A stretch of 9,777 bases of DNA from Pyrodictiaceae archaeon (GTDB lineage Archaea > Thermoproteota > Thermoprotei_A > Sulfolobales > Pyrodictiaceae). Position numbers and translations under genes: made by a program. The notes beneath the pieces are model-generated. The model saw nothing but the letters and a program-made list of their open reading frames with translations, searched no databases and was not told where the DNA came from. Below are positions 1-6,498 of this stretch, in pieces. Each line of letters starts with the position of its first letter. Position 1 is the stretch's first letter. Location: positions 1 through 9,777 of the forward strand of contig JALTZQ010000220.1 in assembly GCA_027046105.1 (NCBI GenBank), read 5' to 3'.

Positions 1-376
1 AGATATTCTTGATCCTGCTTTGCTTCGTCCTGGTAGGTTTGATCGCCTCATATATGTTCCTCCACCAGATAAAAAGGCAAGACTAGAAATACTAAGAATA
101 CACACTAGGAGTATGCCACTAGCAGACAACGTAGACCTAGAACAAATAGCAGAAAAAACAGAGGGCTATACTGGTGCTGATCTGGAAGCGGTGTGTAGAG
201 AAGCTGCAATGATTGCGCTTAGGGAATCTATCACTAAAGATGGACGGCCAATCCCACGGGCAGTCACCATGGATCACTTCCTTAAAGCTTTGAAGGTTGT
301 ACAACCTAGCCTAAAACCCGAGGATATTCGTAGGTATGAGAGACTCGCCAGAGAGCTGAAGAGAATGGCGGTTTAG
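1..376 (+). CDS. cdc48: CDC48/VAT-type AAA+ ATPase, C-terminal end (5' part outside window)
   Basis: Only the last 124 residues are visible; the frame is open to the left edge (base 1 belongs to a preceding codon). The visible part begins inside the second region of homology of an AAA module, [12 protein letters not shown], whose two arginines (partial residues 9 and 12) match the arginine fingers that reach into the neighbouring subunit's ATP site. The sensor-2 helix follows ([20 protein letters not shown]), then a C-terminal helix reading [14 protein letters not shown]. The RESI and DIRRYE segments match the end of the D2 domain of p97/CDC48 and archaeal VAT rather than FtsH or PAN; no C-terminal HbYX proteasome-docking motif is present (it ends KRMAV). 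The family is a hexameric cytosolic unfoldase/segregase acting in protein quality control. The gene converges on the Trm112 gene, with 39 bases between stop codons. Confidence 0.9.
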   Translation, partial: DILDPALLRPGRFDRLIYVPPPDKKARLEILRIHTRSMPLADNVDLEQIAEKTEGYTGADLEAVCREAAMIALRESITKDGRPIPRAVTMDHFLKALKVVQPSLKPEDIRRYERLARELKRMAV

Positions 377-415
377 AGGGATCACGAAAAACAACGTAGC
401 TACATCTTATCGGTG

Positions 416-838
416 TTATTTTCTTAGACTCCACGGCTTCCCTTCAAACACTATTTTTCCTGGAAGACGCTCCTGGTATTTCCTAAGAAAGTTCAAGTCT
501 TCTTCTTTACGTCTTAGATTATCCGGTAGCATTCGCGGTATTTCATCTATTATTGGGTACCATCGTCCACAGTTGGGGCAGTACATAACACCTACAACAA
601 CCTCTAGTTTTAGACAGTCAGCACATGGAGCTTCGGATCCTACCTCTTTGACGGGTTTACCTATGGGTTTTTGGAGATAGTAGCAGTATAGCTCGCAAAG
701 TGGTGGCTTATATTTCTCTAGTAGTTCTTTTATCTGCTCTTCCCGCTCCGGATACTCCTTGTCTTCGATTACGTAAAGTTCTAGGGGGAAATGTTTACAC
801 ATGGGGCATGCAGCTAAATCCATAAATCTATGCTTCAT
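416..838 (-). CDS. Trm112-family methyltransferase activator, zinc-binding
   Basis: This 140-residue protein has the Trm112 layout: N-terminal LAACPMCKHFPLEL (C11, C14), a helical insert, then GVMYCPNCGRWYPIIDEIPRMLP (C87, C90), where the last cysteines and the hydrophobic IIDEIPRMLPD tail are typical of the family. Trm112 proteins are small zinc-ribbon partners that stabilise and activate several SAM-dependent methyltransferases acting on tRNA, rRNA or release factor. It is longer than the compact 60-70 residue bacterial/haloarchaeal forms: it has an insert with two further cysteine pairs (C48/C52 and C72/C75) and a charged C-terminal tail of about 35 residues. The start is supported by GGTGG at 847-843 on the minus strand, a few bases ahead of the ATG. 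Its ATG overlaps the TGA of the upstream mutase gene (ATGA, 838-835), indicating translational coupling. Family confidence is high; which methyltransferases it serves cannot be told from here. Confidence 0.82.
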   Translation of the reverse strand: MKHRFMDLAACPMCKHFPLELYVIEDKEYPEREEQIKELLEKYKPPLCELYCYYLQKPIGKPVKEVGSEAPCADCLKLEVVVGVMYCPNCGRWYPIIDEIPRMLPDNLRRKEEDLNFLRKYQERLPGKIVFEGKPWSLRK

Positions 839-2202
839 TCTTCCACCCTTCTTCTAACGATATCTACAATTTCTTCAGCTACTCTTCTAGCTTTCTCGGG
901 GGTAGAAGCTTCAGCCATAATCCTTAGTACGGGCTCAGTTCCACTTGGACGAACTAATACCCACCAGTCATCGCCAAAAATCTTGACTCCGTCAATAGTT
1001 ACTTGACGGTAGTTTGCATACTGTTCTTTCACTACTTCTACGGCTTTCCTGGCTTTCTCTCTTGGCATAGGGAGTTTAAGCTTTACGGCATGGTATTCGG
1101 GGAGCTGGTGATGCAACTCACTGGCCTTTTTCCCTTCCTGAGCCATTAGCTCGAGAAAGAGTGCTACGACAATCCCACCGTCACGCACAAGTTGGTGCGG
1201 TGGATGGATATATCCACCATTCTCTTCAAAGCCTGCAACGCCACCCTCTCTCAGCAGGGAATAGGCTATATGGACTGCACCTACGGGTGTCCATTTCACC
1301 TCGATGCCAAGTGGCCTAAGATACTCCTCTACAAGAATACTTGAAGACACTGCGGTATACACTCTACGTGGCAAATCCCGATACTTCTCTGCAGTGAATG
1401 CGGCGAGAAGTGTCCCGGTACGATCCCCCCACCAGACTTTCCCCCGCTCATCAACGATAAGGGCCCGATCGCCGTCACCATCATGACCCACACCTAGGTC
1501 AGCACCAATGGCTGTAACCACTGTAGCGAGCTCTTTCAATGTCTCAGGCGTGGGCTCAGGCTCACGGCCCGGAAAGAAGGGATCAAGATTACAGTTCACC
1601 GTGTAGACCTTTACCCCAAGATGCCTTAGTATTAATGGTGTTGTAAGTGAGGATACGCTATTGGCGCAATCTACAACTACGCGGTACCCTCTAGAAGCTA
1701 TTAGCTTACTATCAACTCGGTCAGCTATAGCTTTCGCGTATTCTTCATTTACACCAGGTTCTTGCTTTACGTCGAAGGCAAGGCCTCTCCAGTGCACACT
1801 GTGGAATTGTTGCTCGAAGAGAATTTCCTCAATCCTTTTCTCGGCATCCCGTTCAATCTCTATACCATAGGGGCCAACAAGCTTTATCCCATTATACTCT
1901 GGTGGATTATGGCTAGCAGTAATGATTATACCTGCATCAAAACCTCGTGTCCGAACAGCATACTGAACAGCAGGAGTGGGAGCATAACCTGCATCGTATA
2001 CTCTAACACCGCCAGATAACAGCCCAGCGGTTACAGCTCTTAGCAGCATGTCTCCGCCTGCTCTTACATCGCGACCAACAAGAACGCGCGCACCATCGCC
2101 AAGATATGTAGCGATTGCCATGCCAAGCCTTAATGCAAGCTCTGGTGTCAAATCCCTATTCGGTACGCCACGGATACCGTCGGTACCAAAGAGTTTGCCC
2201 AT
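835..2202 (-). CDS. glmM: Phosphohexomutase, probable phosphoglucosamine mutase (phosphomannomutase possible)
   Basis: An alpha-D-phosphohexomutase of 455 residues, the usual archaeal length. It interconverts hexose 6- and 1-phosphates; as GlmM it makes glucosamine-1-phosphate for UDP-GlcNAc and N-glycan synthesis. All four active-site elements are intact: the phosphoserine loop TASHNP (S97), the Mg loop DGDGDR (D241, D243, D245), the sugar-specificity loop GFEENGG (E326-N328), and the phosphate-binding RPSGTEP (418-424). The N-terminus KLFGTDGIRG is the classic GlmM/archaeal PGM opening. The frame stays open for 27 codons further upstream, but that extension has no family similarity. ATG 2202 is preceded by GGAGG (2217-2213 on the minus strand) with 10 bases between, so I choose it. 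It heads a two-gene unit with Trm112. Archaeal members are often bifunctional and sequence alone does not separate glucosamine from mannose specificity, so the symbol is moderately secure. Confidence 0.85.
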   Translation of the reverse strand: MGKLFGTDGIRGVPNRDLTPELALRLGMAIATYLGDGARVLVGRDVRAGGDMLLRAVTAGLLSGGVRVYDAGYAPTPAVQYAVRTRGFDAGIIITASHNPPEYNGIKLVGPYGIEIERDAEKRIEEILFEQQFHSVHWRGLAFDVKQEPGVNEEYAKAIADRVDSKLIASRGYRVVVDCANSVSSLTTPLILRHLGVKVYTVNCNLDPFFPGREPEPTPETLKELATVVTAIGADLGVGHDGDGDRALIVDERGKVWWGDRTGTLLAAFTAEKYRDLPRRVYTAVSSSILVEEYLRPLGIEVKWTPVGAVHIAYSLLREGGVAGFEENGGYIHPPHQLVRDGGIVVALFLELMAQEGKKASELHHQLPEYHAVKLKLPMPREKARKAVEVVKEQYANYRQVTIDGVKIFGDDWWVLVRPSGTEPVLRIMAEASTPEKARRVAEEIVDIVRRRVEE

Positions 2203-2212
2203 AGTTAGTGTG

Positions 2213-2217
2213 CCTCC
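2213..2217 (-). promoter_or_regulatory. Shine-Dalgarno site of the phosphohexomutase gene
   Basis: On the minus strand this reads GGAGG, complementary to the archaeal 16S 3' end, ten bases before the ATG at 2202. It decides the start against the longer open frame that reaches 2283. Confidence 0.6.
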
Positions 2218-2310
2218 AATAGACAGAATCCAGGAACTATGCCAGCTAAAAGAAGCTATTGAGTGTGAAAAAAGTATTTGCAAAATGGCTAGTGCGGAAA
2301 AGAGCGTGGT

Positions 2311-2323
2311 TAATTATTTAAAT
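2311..2323 (+). promoter_or_regulatory. TATA box of the acyl-CoA dehydrogenase operon (leaderless start)
   Basis: TAATTATTTAAAT stands out as AT-only in a mixed background and lies in the divergent spacer. Its centre (about 2319) is 27 bases before the ATG at 2346, the usual archaeal TATA-to-transcription-start distance, so the transcript would begin at or within a base or two of the start codon. No Shine-Dalgarno motif precedes that ATG, which agrees with a leaderless mRNA. The purine-rich stretch just upstream (2297-2310) could serve as BRE. The core ATTTAAAT (2316-2323) is a perfect palindrome, so use for the minus-strand mutase gene, with a leader of about 90 bases, is possible but less certain. 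Confidence 0.6.
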
Positions 2324-2345
2324 CAGCACACTGCGGTTTCCTCCA

Positions 2346-3503
2346 ATGGTCTACCCACCCTTGACAAGCGACAAAATTAGCCTTGTTCGTCACTCGGCAA
2401 GGGAGTTTGCAGAAAAGGTGTTAAAGCCCATAGCTAAGAAGATTGACGCAGAGAATGTCATACCAGATAATGTAATCAAGCAAATGAGTGAAATGGGTTT
2501 CTTCGCGCTAAGAGTGCCCGAAGAATACGGTGGACCTGGCTTAAGCCTCTATGAGAGTGTTGTTGTTGTCGAGGAGCTTGCAAAGGCAAGTAGTGGCGCT
2601 GCCATTATGGCAGTTGTGAGCGGTGATATGGTCGCATTCCCCCTACTACGCTACGGTAGTAGAGAACAGAAAGAGAAATACCTTACAAAGCTCGCCAAGG
2701 GAGGTATAGGTGCCTTTGCCCTAACAGAACCGTGCTGTGGAAGTGATGCAGCAGCCATAGAGACGAGAGCTATTCGTGAAGGCGATGAATATGTTATAAA
2801 TGGGCAAAAGATATTCATAACAAACGCCTACTATGCAGACTTCTTCCTAGTTGCCGCAAGAACAGGGAAACCGGAAGATAGGCACCGCGGCATATCGTTA
2901 TTCATAGTCGATAGGTCCCCATGCGTCAAAGTATCAAAACTAGACATGATGGGATATCGTGGCAGCGGTACAAGCATTGTATTCTTCGAGGAGTGTAGGA
3001 TCCCCGCAGAAAACATCATTGGTGAGGAGAATAAAGGCTTTAAGAAGATAATGATGGCGTTGAATGAGGGCCGTATAGCTACTGCTGCAACCGGGCTAGG
3101 GATAATGGAAGCAGCCTTCGAGGAGGCATTTAGCTACGCGCAACAGAGAATGAGTATGGGTAAGCCCCTCATAGAGCATCAAATGGTGCAATACATGATA
3201 GCGGAGATGAGTACTTTGATTGAGGCATCACGCCTACTCATATATGAGGCAGCCAAGGCAGCTGATAGTCAACGTGAAGACTTTGTCAAGCTAGCAAGTA
3301 TGGCTAAGCTTTTTGCAGCAAAATATGGTGTAGAAGTTGTTCGAATGGCTATGCAAGTTCTTGGTGGTATAGGTTATAGCAGAGATAGCGTGGTTGAGAG
3401 ACTGTATCGTGATATCAAGATGATAGAGATCGGTGATGGAACAAATGAGGTGCAACGTATGGTCATAACAAAGGCACTACTTGGGAAAATAAGGGTTGAT
3501 TAG
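2346..3503 (+). CDS. Acyl-CoA dehydrogenase (FAD), catalytic Glu replaced by Asp
   Basis: A full-length 385-residue acyl-CoA dehydrogenase: helical N-domain (1-120), beta domain with flavin/substrate signature FALTEPCCGSD (124-134) and RGISLFIVDR (181-190), and helical C-domain with QRMSMGKPL (267-275), QVLGGIGY (337-344) and RLYRDIKMIEIGDGTNEVQR (352-371). It oxidises acyl-CoA to trans-2-enoyl-CoA, passing electrons to an acceptor such as ETF; no etf genes are visible here. By alignment to short/medium-chain enzymes (EIYEGTSEIQ) the catalytic Glu is D364. The alternative Glu position of isovaleryl- and long-chain enzymes (before R243) is G242, so D364 is the only carboxylate base I can identify. 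It is the first gene of the operon, apparently leaderless behind the TATA box at 2311-2323, and 57 bases before the first thiolase-like gene. Family assignment is firm; the substrate is unknown, and the Asp may indicate an atypical one. Confidence 0.9.
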   Translation: MVYPPLTSDKISLVRHSAREFAEKVLKPIAKKIDAENVIPDNVIKQMSEMGFFALRVPEEYGGPGLSLYESVVVVEELAKASSGAAIMAVVSGDMVAFPLLRYGSREQKEKYLTKLAKGGIGAFALTEPCCGSDAAAIETRAIREGDEYVINGQKIFITNAYYADFFLVAARTGKPEDRHRGISLFIVDRSPCVKVSKLDMMGYRGSGTSIVFFEECRIPAENIIGEENKGFKKIMMALNEGRIATAATGLGIMEAAFEEAFSYAQQRMSMGKPLIEHQMVQYMIAEMSTLIEASRLLIYEAAKAADSQREDFVKLASMAKLFAAKYGVEVVRMAMQVLGGIGYSRDSVVERLYRDIKMIEIGDGTNEVQRMVITKALLGKIRVD

Positions 3504-3550
3504 GATCTACGTACAACTTCAACGTTGTGTCTATTCTACTCCCCTTAAAG

Positions 3551-3555
3551 GGTGG
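3551..3555 (+). promoter_or_regulatory. Shine-Dalgarno site of the first thiolase-like gene
   Basis: GGTGG; its GGTG core ends six bases before the GTG at 3561, and the same GGTG-plus-six spacing recurs ahead of the next two genes of the operon. It supports the GTG start. Confidence 0.6.
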
Positions 3556-3560
3556 TATAA

Positions 3561-4727
3561 GTGCCCCATCCGCGTGTGGCTATAATAGGTATAGGTTGGT
3601 ATGGATTCAAGCCTGCAACACCCGAACTTTCTTTCCGTGAAATGATGTTTGAGGCTGCAAGTAAAGCCTATGCTGATGCTGGGATAGATCCTAGGAGAGA
3701 CGTGGATGCCTTCTTTTCTTGCCAGGAGGACTTCTGGGAAGGTATAGCTATTACTGATGAGTTTGCACCAGAACCAATAGGTGGTGTACTACGCCCAACG
3801 GTCACGGTTGCTGGCGATGGCCTACAGGGCGTAATACAAGCATATATGATGATAAGAACGGGTTACTTTAAGATAGTAGTTGTTGAGGCACATGCAAAGC
3901 CAAGTGATATACAGACGTTATCCAAGGTATATGAGTTAGCCTATGATCCAGTGCATGTGCGCCCCCTAGGTGTTAAAAACCCATTATTTCTTGCTGGCCT
4001 TGATGCACGGGCATACATGCTTAGAACTGGCGCTAGCCGTGAGCACCTTGCACTAGTAGCCGTGAAGAACAAGAATAATGGATTATTGAATCCAAGGGCA
4101 AGTCTTGCCGGCCGTATAAGCCTCAGTGAAGTGCTCGAGTCTAAACCTGTGATAGACCCGCTTACACGTTATGAGATAGCAGGGTTTACTGATGCAGCCA
4201 TTGTTGTTGTCTTGGCGTCGGAGGATGTTGCAGAAAAACTGTCACCATACCCTGTATGGATAGAAGGTGTTGGCTGGTCTACGGAAACAGGTACGGGTGC
4301 TATAGAGTGGCATGAATGGGGTCGGATGCCCTCGATACGTGATGCAGTACGTATGGCTTACAGTATGGCAGGTATCAGTGACCCCTTCAACACTATTGAT
4401 TTCGCTGAGGTTGAGGATAGGTTCAGTTTCATGGAGTTACTTGCACTTGAGGAATCAATGCTTGCCGAGGAAGGTCAAGCACATAAGCTTCTCGAGCAAG
4501 GAGTGTTCGACGCTAAAGGTACTCTTCCCGTTAATGTAAGTGGCGGTAGTCTAGCCATGGGTGTTCAGCTTGAGGCTACTGGCTTAGCCCGCTTACTAGA
4601 AGCAGTTCTCCAGTTACGTGGCCAAGCGGGTCAGCACCAATTACCGGAAGCCTCACGTGCTTTAGTTGTTTCATGGCGCGGTCCCCCATCCTACACGAGT
4701 ATGGCCCTTGTCCTATCTTCAGAGTAA
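3561..4727 (+). CDS. Thiolase-fold protein (SCP2/archaeal type) lacking the catalytic residues, subunit 1
   Basis: A 388-residue thiolase-superfamily protein. Recognisable landmarks are RVAIIGIGWYGF (5-16), VAVKNKNNGLLNP (167-178), the domain-2 segment FAEVEDRFSFMELLALE (281-297) and LPVNVSGGSLAMG (322-334). The catalytic set of thiolases is missing. The nucleophile segment, normally ACASGG, reads VAGDGLQG, with G87 at the Cys position when aligned without gaps to the next gene. The GHP loop is GVQ (334-336), so His becomes Val, and the C-terminal GG/Cys-or-His motif is SWRGPPSY. The VHD of family members is VED (284-286). The only cysteine in the protein, C54, is away from these positions. 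A plain acetyl-CoA acetyltransferase label would therefore mislead. Known relatives with rebuilt sites include Ltp2 retro-aldolases. It sits between the dehydrogenase and a second thiolase-like gene 23 bases downstream, with DUF35 partners following. It is probably one subunit of a hetero-oligomer, structural or with unconventional chemistry. Confidence 0.8.
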   Translation: MPHPRVAIIGIGWYGFKPATPELSFREMMFEAASKAYADAGIDPRRDVDAFFSCQEDFWEGIAITDEFAPEPIGGVLRPTVTVAGDGLQGVIQAYMMIRTGYFKIVVVEAHAKPSDIQTLSKVYELAYDPVHVRPLGVKNPLFLAGLDARAYMLRTGASREHLALVAVKNKNNGLLNPRASLAGRISLSEVLESKPVIDPLTRYEIAGFTDAAIVVVLASEDVAEKLSPYPVWIEGVGWSTETGTGAIEWHEWGRMPSIRDAVRMAYSMAGISDPFNTIDFAEVEDRFSFMELLALEESMLAEEGQAHKLLEQGVFDAKGTLPVNVSGGSLAMGVQLEATGLARLLEAVLQLRGQAGQHQLPEASRALVVSWRGPPSYTSMALVLSSE

Positions 4728-4738
4728 GCTTCTGCTAA

Positions 4739-4744
4739 GAGGTG
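4739..4744 (+). promoter_or_regulatory. Shine-Dalgarno site setting the second thiolase-like start
   Basis: GAGGTG, whose GGTG core ends six bases before TTG 4751. The competing in-frame GTG at 4742 lies inside this motif and has no ribosome site of its own, so the TTG is preferred. Confidence 0.6.
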
Positions 4745-4750
4745 TGTGAG

Positions 4751-5926
4751 TTGAAACCAAACATATTCGTTAAGGATCGTGTTGCGATAGTTGGTGCAGG
4801 CCTCACGCTATTTCGGAGAAGAATGCTAGAGACTTCAAGAGAGCTTGCATGGGAAGCTGCTAGACAAGCACTCGAGGCTGCTGGGCTTGAAATGAAGGAT
4901 ATCGACTGCGTGGTGATAGGGACTGCTCCAGACGCTTTCGACGGTGTTCATTTAAATGGCGAGTACTTGGCTGATGCTGGAGGAGCCCGTAAACCAACAG
5001 TACGTGTCTACATTGGTGGTGCAACTGGCGTAATGGTTCCAATAGCTGCATGGTGGCACGTGGCTAGCGGGCTGTGCAGGACAGTTCTCGCCGTAGCCGA
5101 GGAGAAGATGAGCCCTGCACACCCGCATCCACAAGGCGTATTCGCATACATCTGGGATCCTATCGTTGAAAGGCCATTAGGCCCTAACTTGATATGGATA
5201 TTCGCGTTAGAGATGAGGAGGTATATGCATAAGTGTGGGGCCAAGAAGGAGGATATAGCAATAGTATCAGTCAAAAACAAAAGAAACGCTCTTGACCATC
5301 CAGCAGCTCAGGCGGCTGCAAACATAACAGTAGAGGATGTACTGAAGAGTGAGGTCCTCGTATGGCCTGTGCAAAGACTCGACATAAGCCCCGTAACCGA
5401 TGGTGCGGCGGCCCTCGTTTTGGCAGCCGAAAATATTGCACGACGTGTCACGGATACCCCAATATGGGTAGAAGGTATAGGCTATACTCTCGACAATACA
5501 CACTGGTTTAACCGTGAGCTGGCATACCCAAGGTATCTCGAATACGCGGCACGCATGGCCTATCGTATGGCTGGAATAGAAAGACCGTGGAAGGAAATAG
5601 ACGTTGCCGAACCCTACGACCCATTCGACTACAAGGAGCTACACCATATAGAGGGCCTAATGCTAGCACGACGCTGTGAGGCATGGAAACTAGCAAAGGA
5701 AGGCTACTTTAACCGTGATGGTGAACTACCAACTTCGCCTAGTGGAGGCTTACTAGGCGTAGGAAACCCCATTGCAGCTGCAGGCTTAATGAAGGTTGCA
5801 GAGATATTCTGGCAGCTACGCTACGAAGCAGGTAAGAGACAAGTCAAGAAGCCTGTACATAAAGGCGTAGCCCAGGCATGGGGTGACTTAATGCAAGCAT
5901 CCACCGTAATTGTTCTTTCAAATTAG
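4751..5926 (+). CDS. Thiolase-fold protein (SCP2/archaeal type) lacking the catalytic residues, subunit 2
   Basis: 391 residues from the TTG at 4751, chosen because GAGGTG (4739-4744) stands the usual six bases ahead; GTG 4742 would add three residues. It is closer to ordinary archaeal SCP2-type thiolases than its neighbour: RVAIVGAGLTLF (10-21), VSVKNKRNALDHP (172-184), DISPVTDGAAALVL (211-224), DVAEPYDPFDYKELHHIEGL (284-303). Catalytic positions are nevertheless lost: the CASG nucleophile loop reads GATG (90-93), GHP reads GNP (338-340), and the C-terminal motif reads AQAWGDLMQAS. Its four cysteines (C53, C109, C162, C309) are not at active-site positions. Tyrosines Y87 and Y289, the latter where many relatives have the His of AEVHD, lie beside the expected active site. 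This recalls the tyrosine-based site proposed for Ltp2-type aldolases; that parallel is inference. It is a divergent paralogue of the preceding gene and is followed 30 bases later by a DUF35 gene. A heterodimer of the two thiolase-fold chains bound to DUF35 subunits is the likely assembly. Confidence 0.8.
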   Translation: MKPNIFVKDRVAIVGAGLTLFRRRMLETSRELAWEAARQALEAAGLEMKDIDCVVIGTAPDAFDGVHLNGEYLADAGGARKPTVRVYIGGATGVMVPIAAWWHVASGLCRTVLAVAEEKMSPAHPHPQGVFAYIWDPIVERPLGPNLIWIFALEMRRYMHKCGAKKEDIAIVSVKNKRNALDHPAAQAAANITVEDVLKSEVLVWPVQRLDISPVTDGAAALVLAAENIARRVTDTPIWVEGIGYTLDNTHWFNRELAYPRYLEYAARMAYRMAGIERPWKEIDVAEPYDPFDYKELHHIEGLMLARRCEAWKLAKEGYFNRDGELPTSPSGGLLGVGNPIAAAGLMKVAEIFWQLRYEAGKRQVKKPVHKGVAQAWGDLMQASTVIVLSN

Positions 5927-5946
5927 ATTATGTAATCAATGAGAGG

Positions 5947-5950
5947 GGTG
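5947..5950 (+). promoter_or_regulatory. Shine-Dalgarno site setting the first DUF35 start
   Basis: GGTG within GAGGGGTG, six bases before GTG 5957. The upstream in-frame ATG at 5939 would put this motif inside the coding region and has no ribosome site before it. Confidence 0.55.
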
Positions 5951-5956
5951 TTTATC

Positions 5957-6490
5957 GTGCCCGATGAGAAAAAATTGCCCGGTACGCCCCTAAAAGCGGA
6001 CGAAATGTACAAGTTACCTGGCGTCGTCGAATATGTGCCACGTGCACGGTACAATTTTACAGCTGGACAAGCACTATCAAGATTCCTTGATGGTTTGAAG
6101 GAGGGTAAAATCATTGGTAGACTTTGCCGTGGTTGTGGGCGCGTCTATGTACCACCTAGAATGTATTGCGAATACTGTTTTAGACCAACAGATGAATGGG
6201 TAGAAGCGCCAGATGAAGGTACCGTGCAAACAGCGGTAATAAGCTACATAGGCACATTCCGTCAACGTCTCGAAAAGCCCGAGATAATAGGTGTGATAAG
6301 ACTTAATGTCCCAGGATACCGTGAGGATAGTTACGAGTTTGCAGGACTTTTCCACAAACTCTGTAATGTAAGTGAAGAAGATGTCAAGACAGGAAAGATA
6401 ATAGGTGCCAGGGTAAGGGCGCGTTGGAAGCCTCCCAAAGAGAGAACTGGGAGTATAACGGATATTGAATGTTTTGAGCCCGTGGGGTGA
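5957..6490 (+). CDS. DUF35 zinc-ribbon/OB-fold protein, full zinc knuckle (thiolase partner)
   Basis: 177 residues from GTG 5957 (an ATG at 5939 would add six). Order: an N-terminal stretch ending in the helix FLDGLKEGKIIG; a rubredoxin-like zinc knuckle with C57, C60, C71 and C74 (LCRGCGRVYVPPRMYCEYC), all four ligands present; then an OB fold beginning EGTVQTAVISY and ending ARVRARWKPPKERTGSITDIECFEPV. DUF35 proteins are partners of thiolase-superfamily enzymes: they bridge thiolase and HMG-CoA synthase in the archaeal mevalonate complex, form BbsA in benzylsuccinate degradation, and form the ChsH2 domain of the Ltp2 aldolase, where the OB part helps seat CoA. Older annotations calling them nucleic-acid-binding are unlikely here. 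It lies between the thiolase-like genes and a second DUF35 gene, with its TGA at or just ahead of that gene's start. Confidence 0.85.
   Translation: MPDEKKLPGTPLKADEMYKLPGVVEYVPRARYNFTAGQALSRFLDGLKEGKIIGRLCRGCGRVYVPPRMYCEYCFRPTDEWVEAPDEGTVQTAVISYIGTFRQRLEKPEIIGVIRLNVPGYREDSYEFAGLFHKLCNVSEEDVKTGKIIGARVRARWKPPKERTGSITDIECFEPVG
6486..6490 (+). promoter_or_regulatory. Probable Shine-Dalgarno site of the second DUF35 gene
   Basis: GGTGA spans the stop codon of the preceding gene and stands eight bases before GTG 6499. The alternative start GTG 6487 lies inside it and would give a 4-base GTGA overlap with no clear upstream ribosome site, so 6499 is slightly preferred. Confidence 0.4.
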
Positions 6491-6498
6491 AAGAGGCC

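Noticed and set aside
2203..2283. 27-residue N-terminal extension of the phosphohexomutase in the longest open frame
   Set aside because: No family similarity, and GGAGG points to ATG 2202, which gives the standard length and N-terminus.
1304..2380. Several plus-strand open frames antisense to the mutase gene (for example 1304-1486, 1762-2019, 2048-2380)
   Set aside because: They are low-complexity Ser/Pro/Arg-rich shadows of a well-supported gene, with no motifs or ribosome sites.
3513..3528. ACAAC...GTTGT inverted repeat (with palindrome CAACGTTG) between the dehydrogenase and the first thiolase-like gene
   Set aside because: Too short to claim as operator or terminator without recurrence elsewhere in the window.
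3561..5926. Ordinary acetoacetyl-CoA thiolase of the mevalonate pathway, with HMG-CoA synthase and DUF35
   Set aside because: Neither chain has the catalytic Cys or His, and neither resembles HMG-CoA synthase; no mevalonate gene is adjacent.
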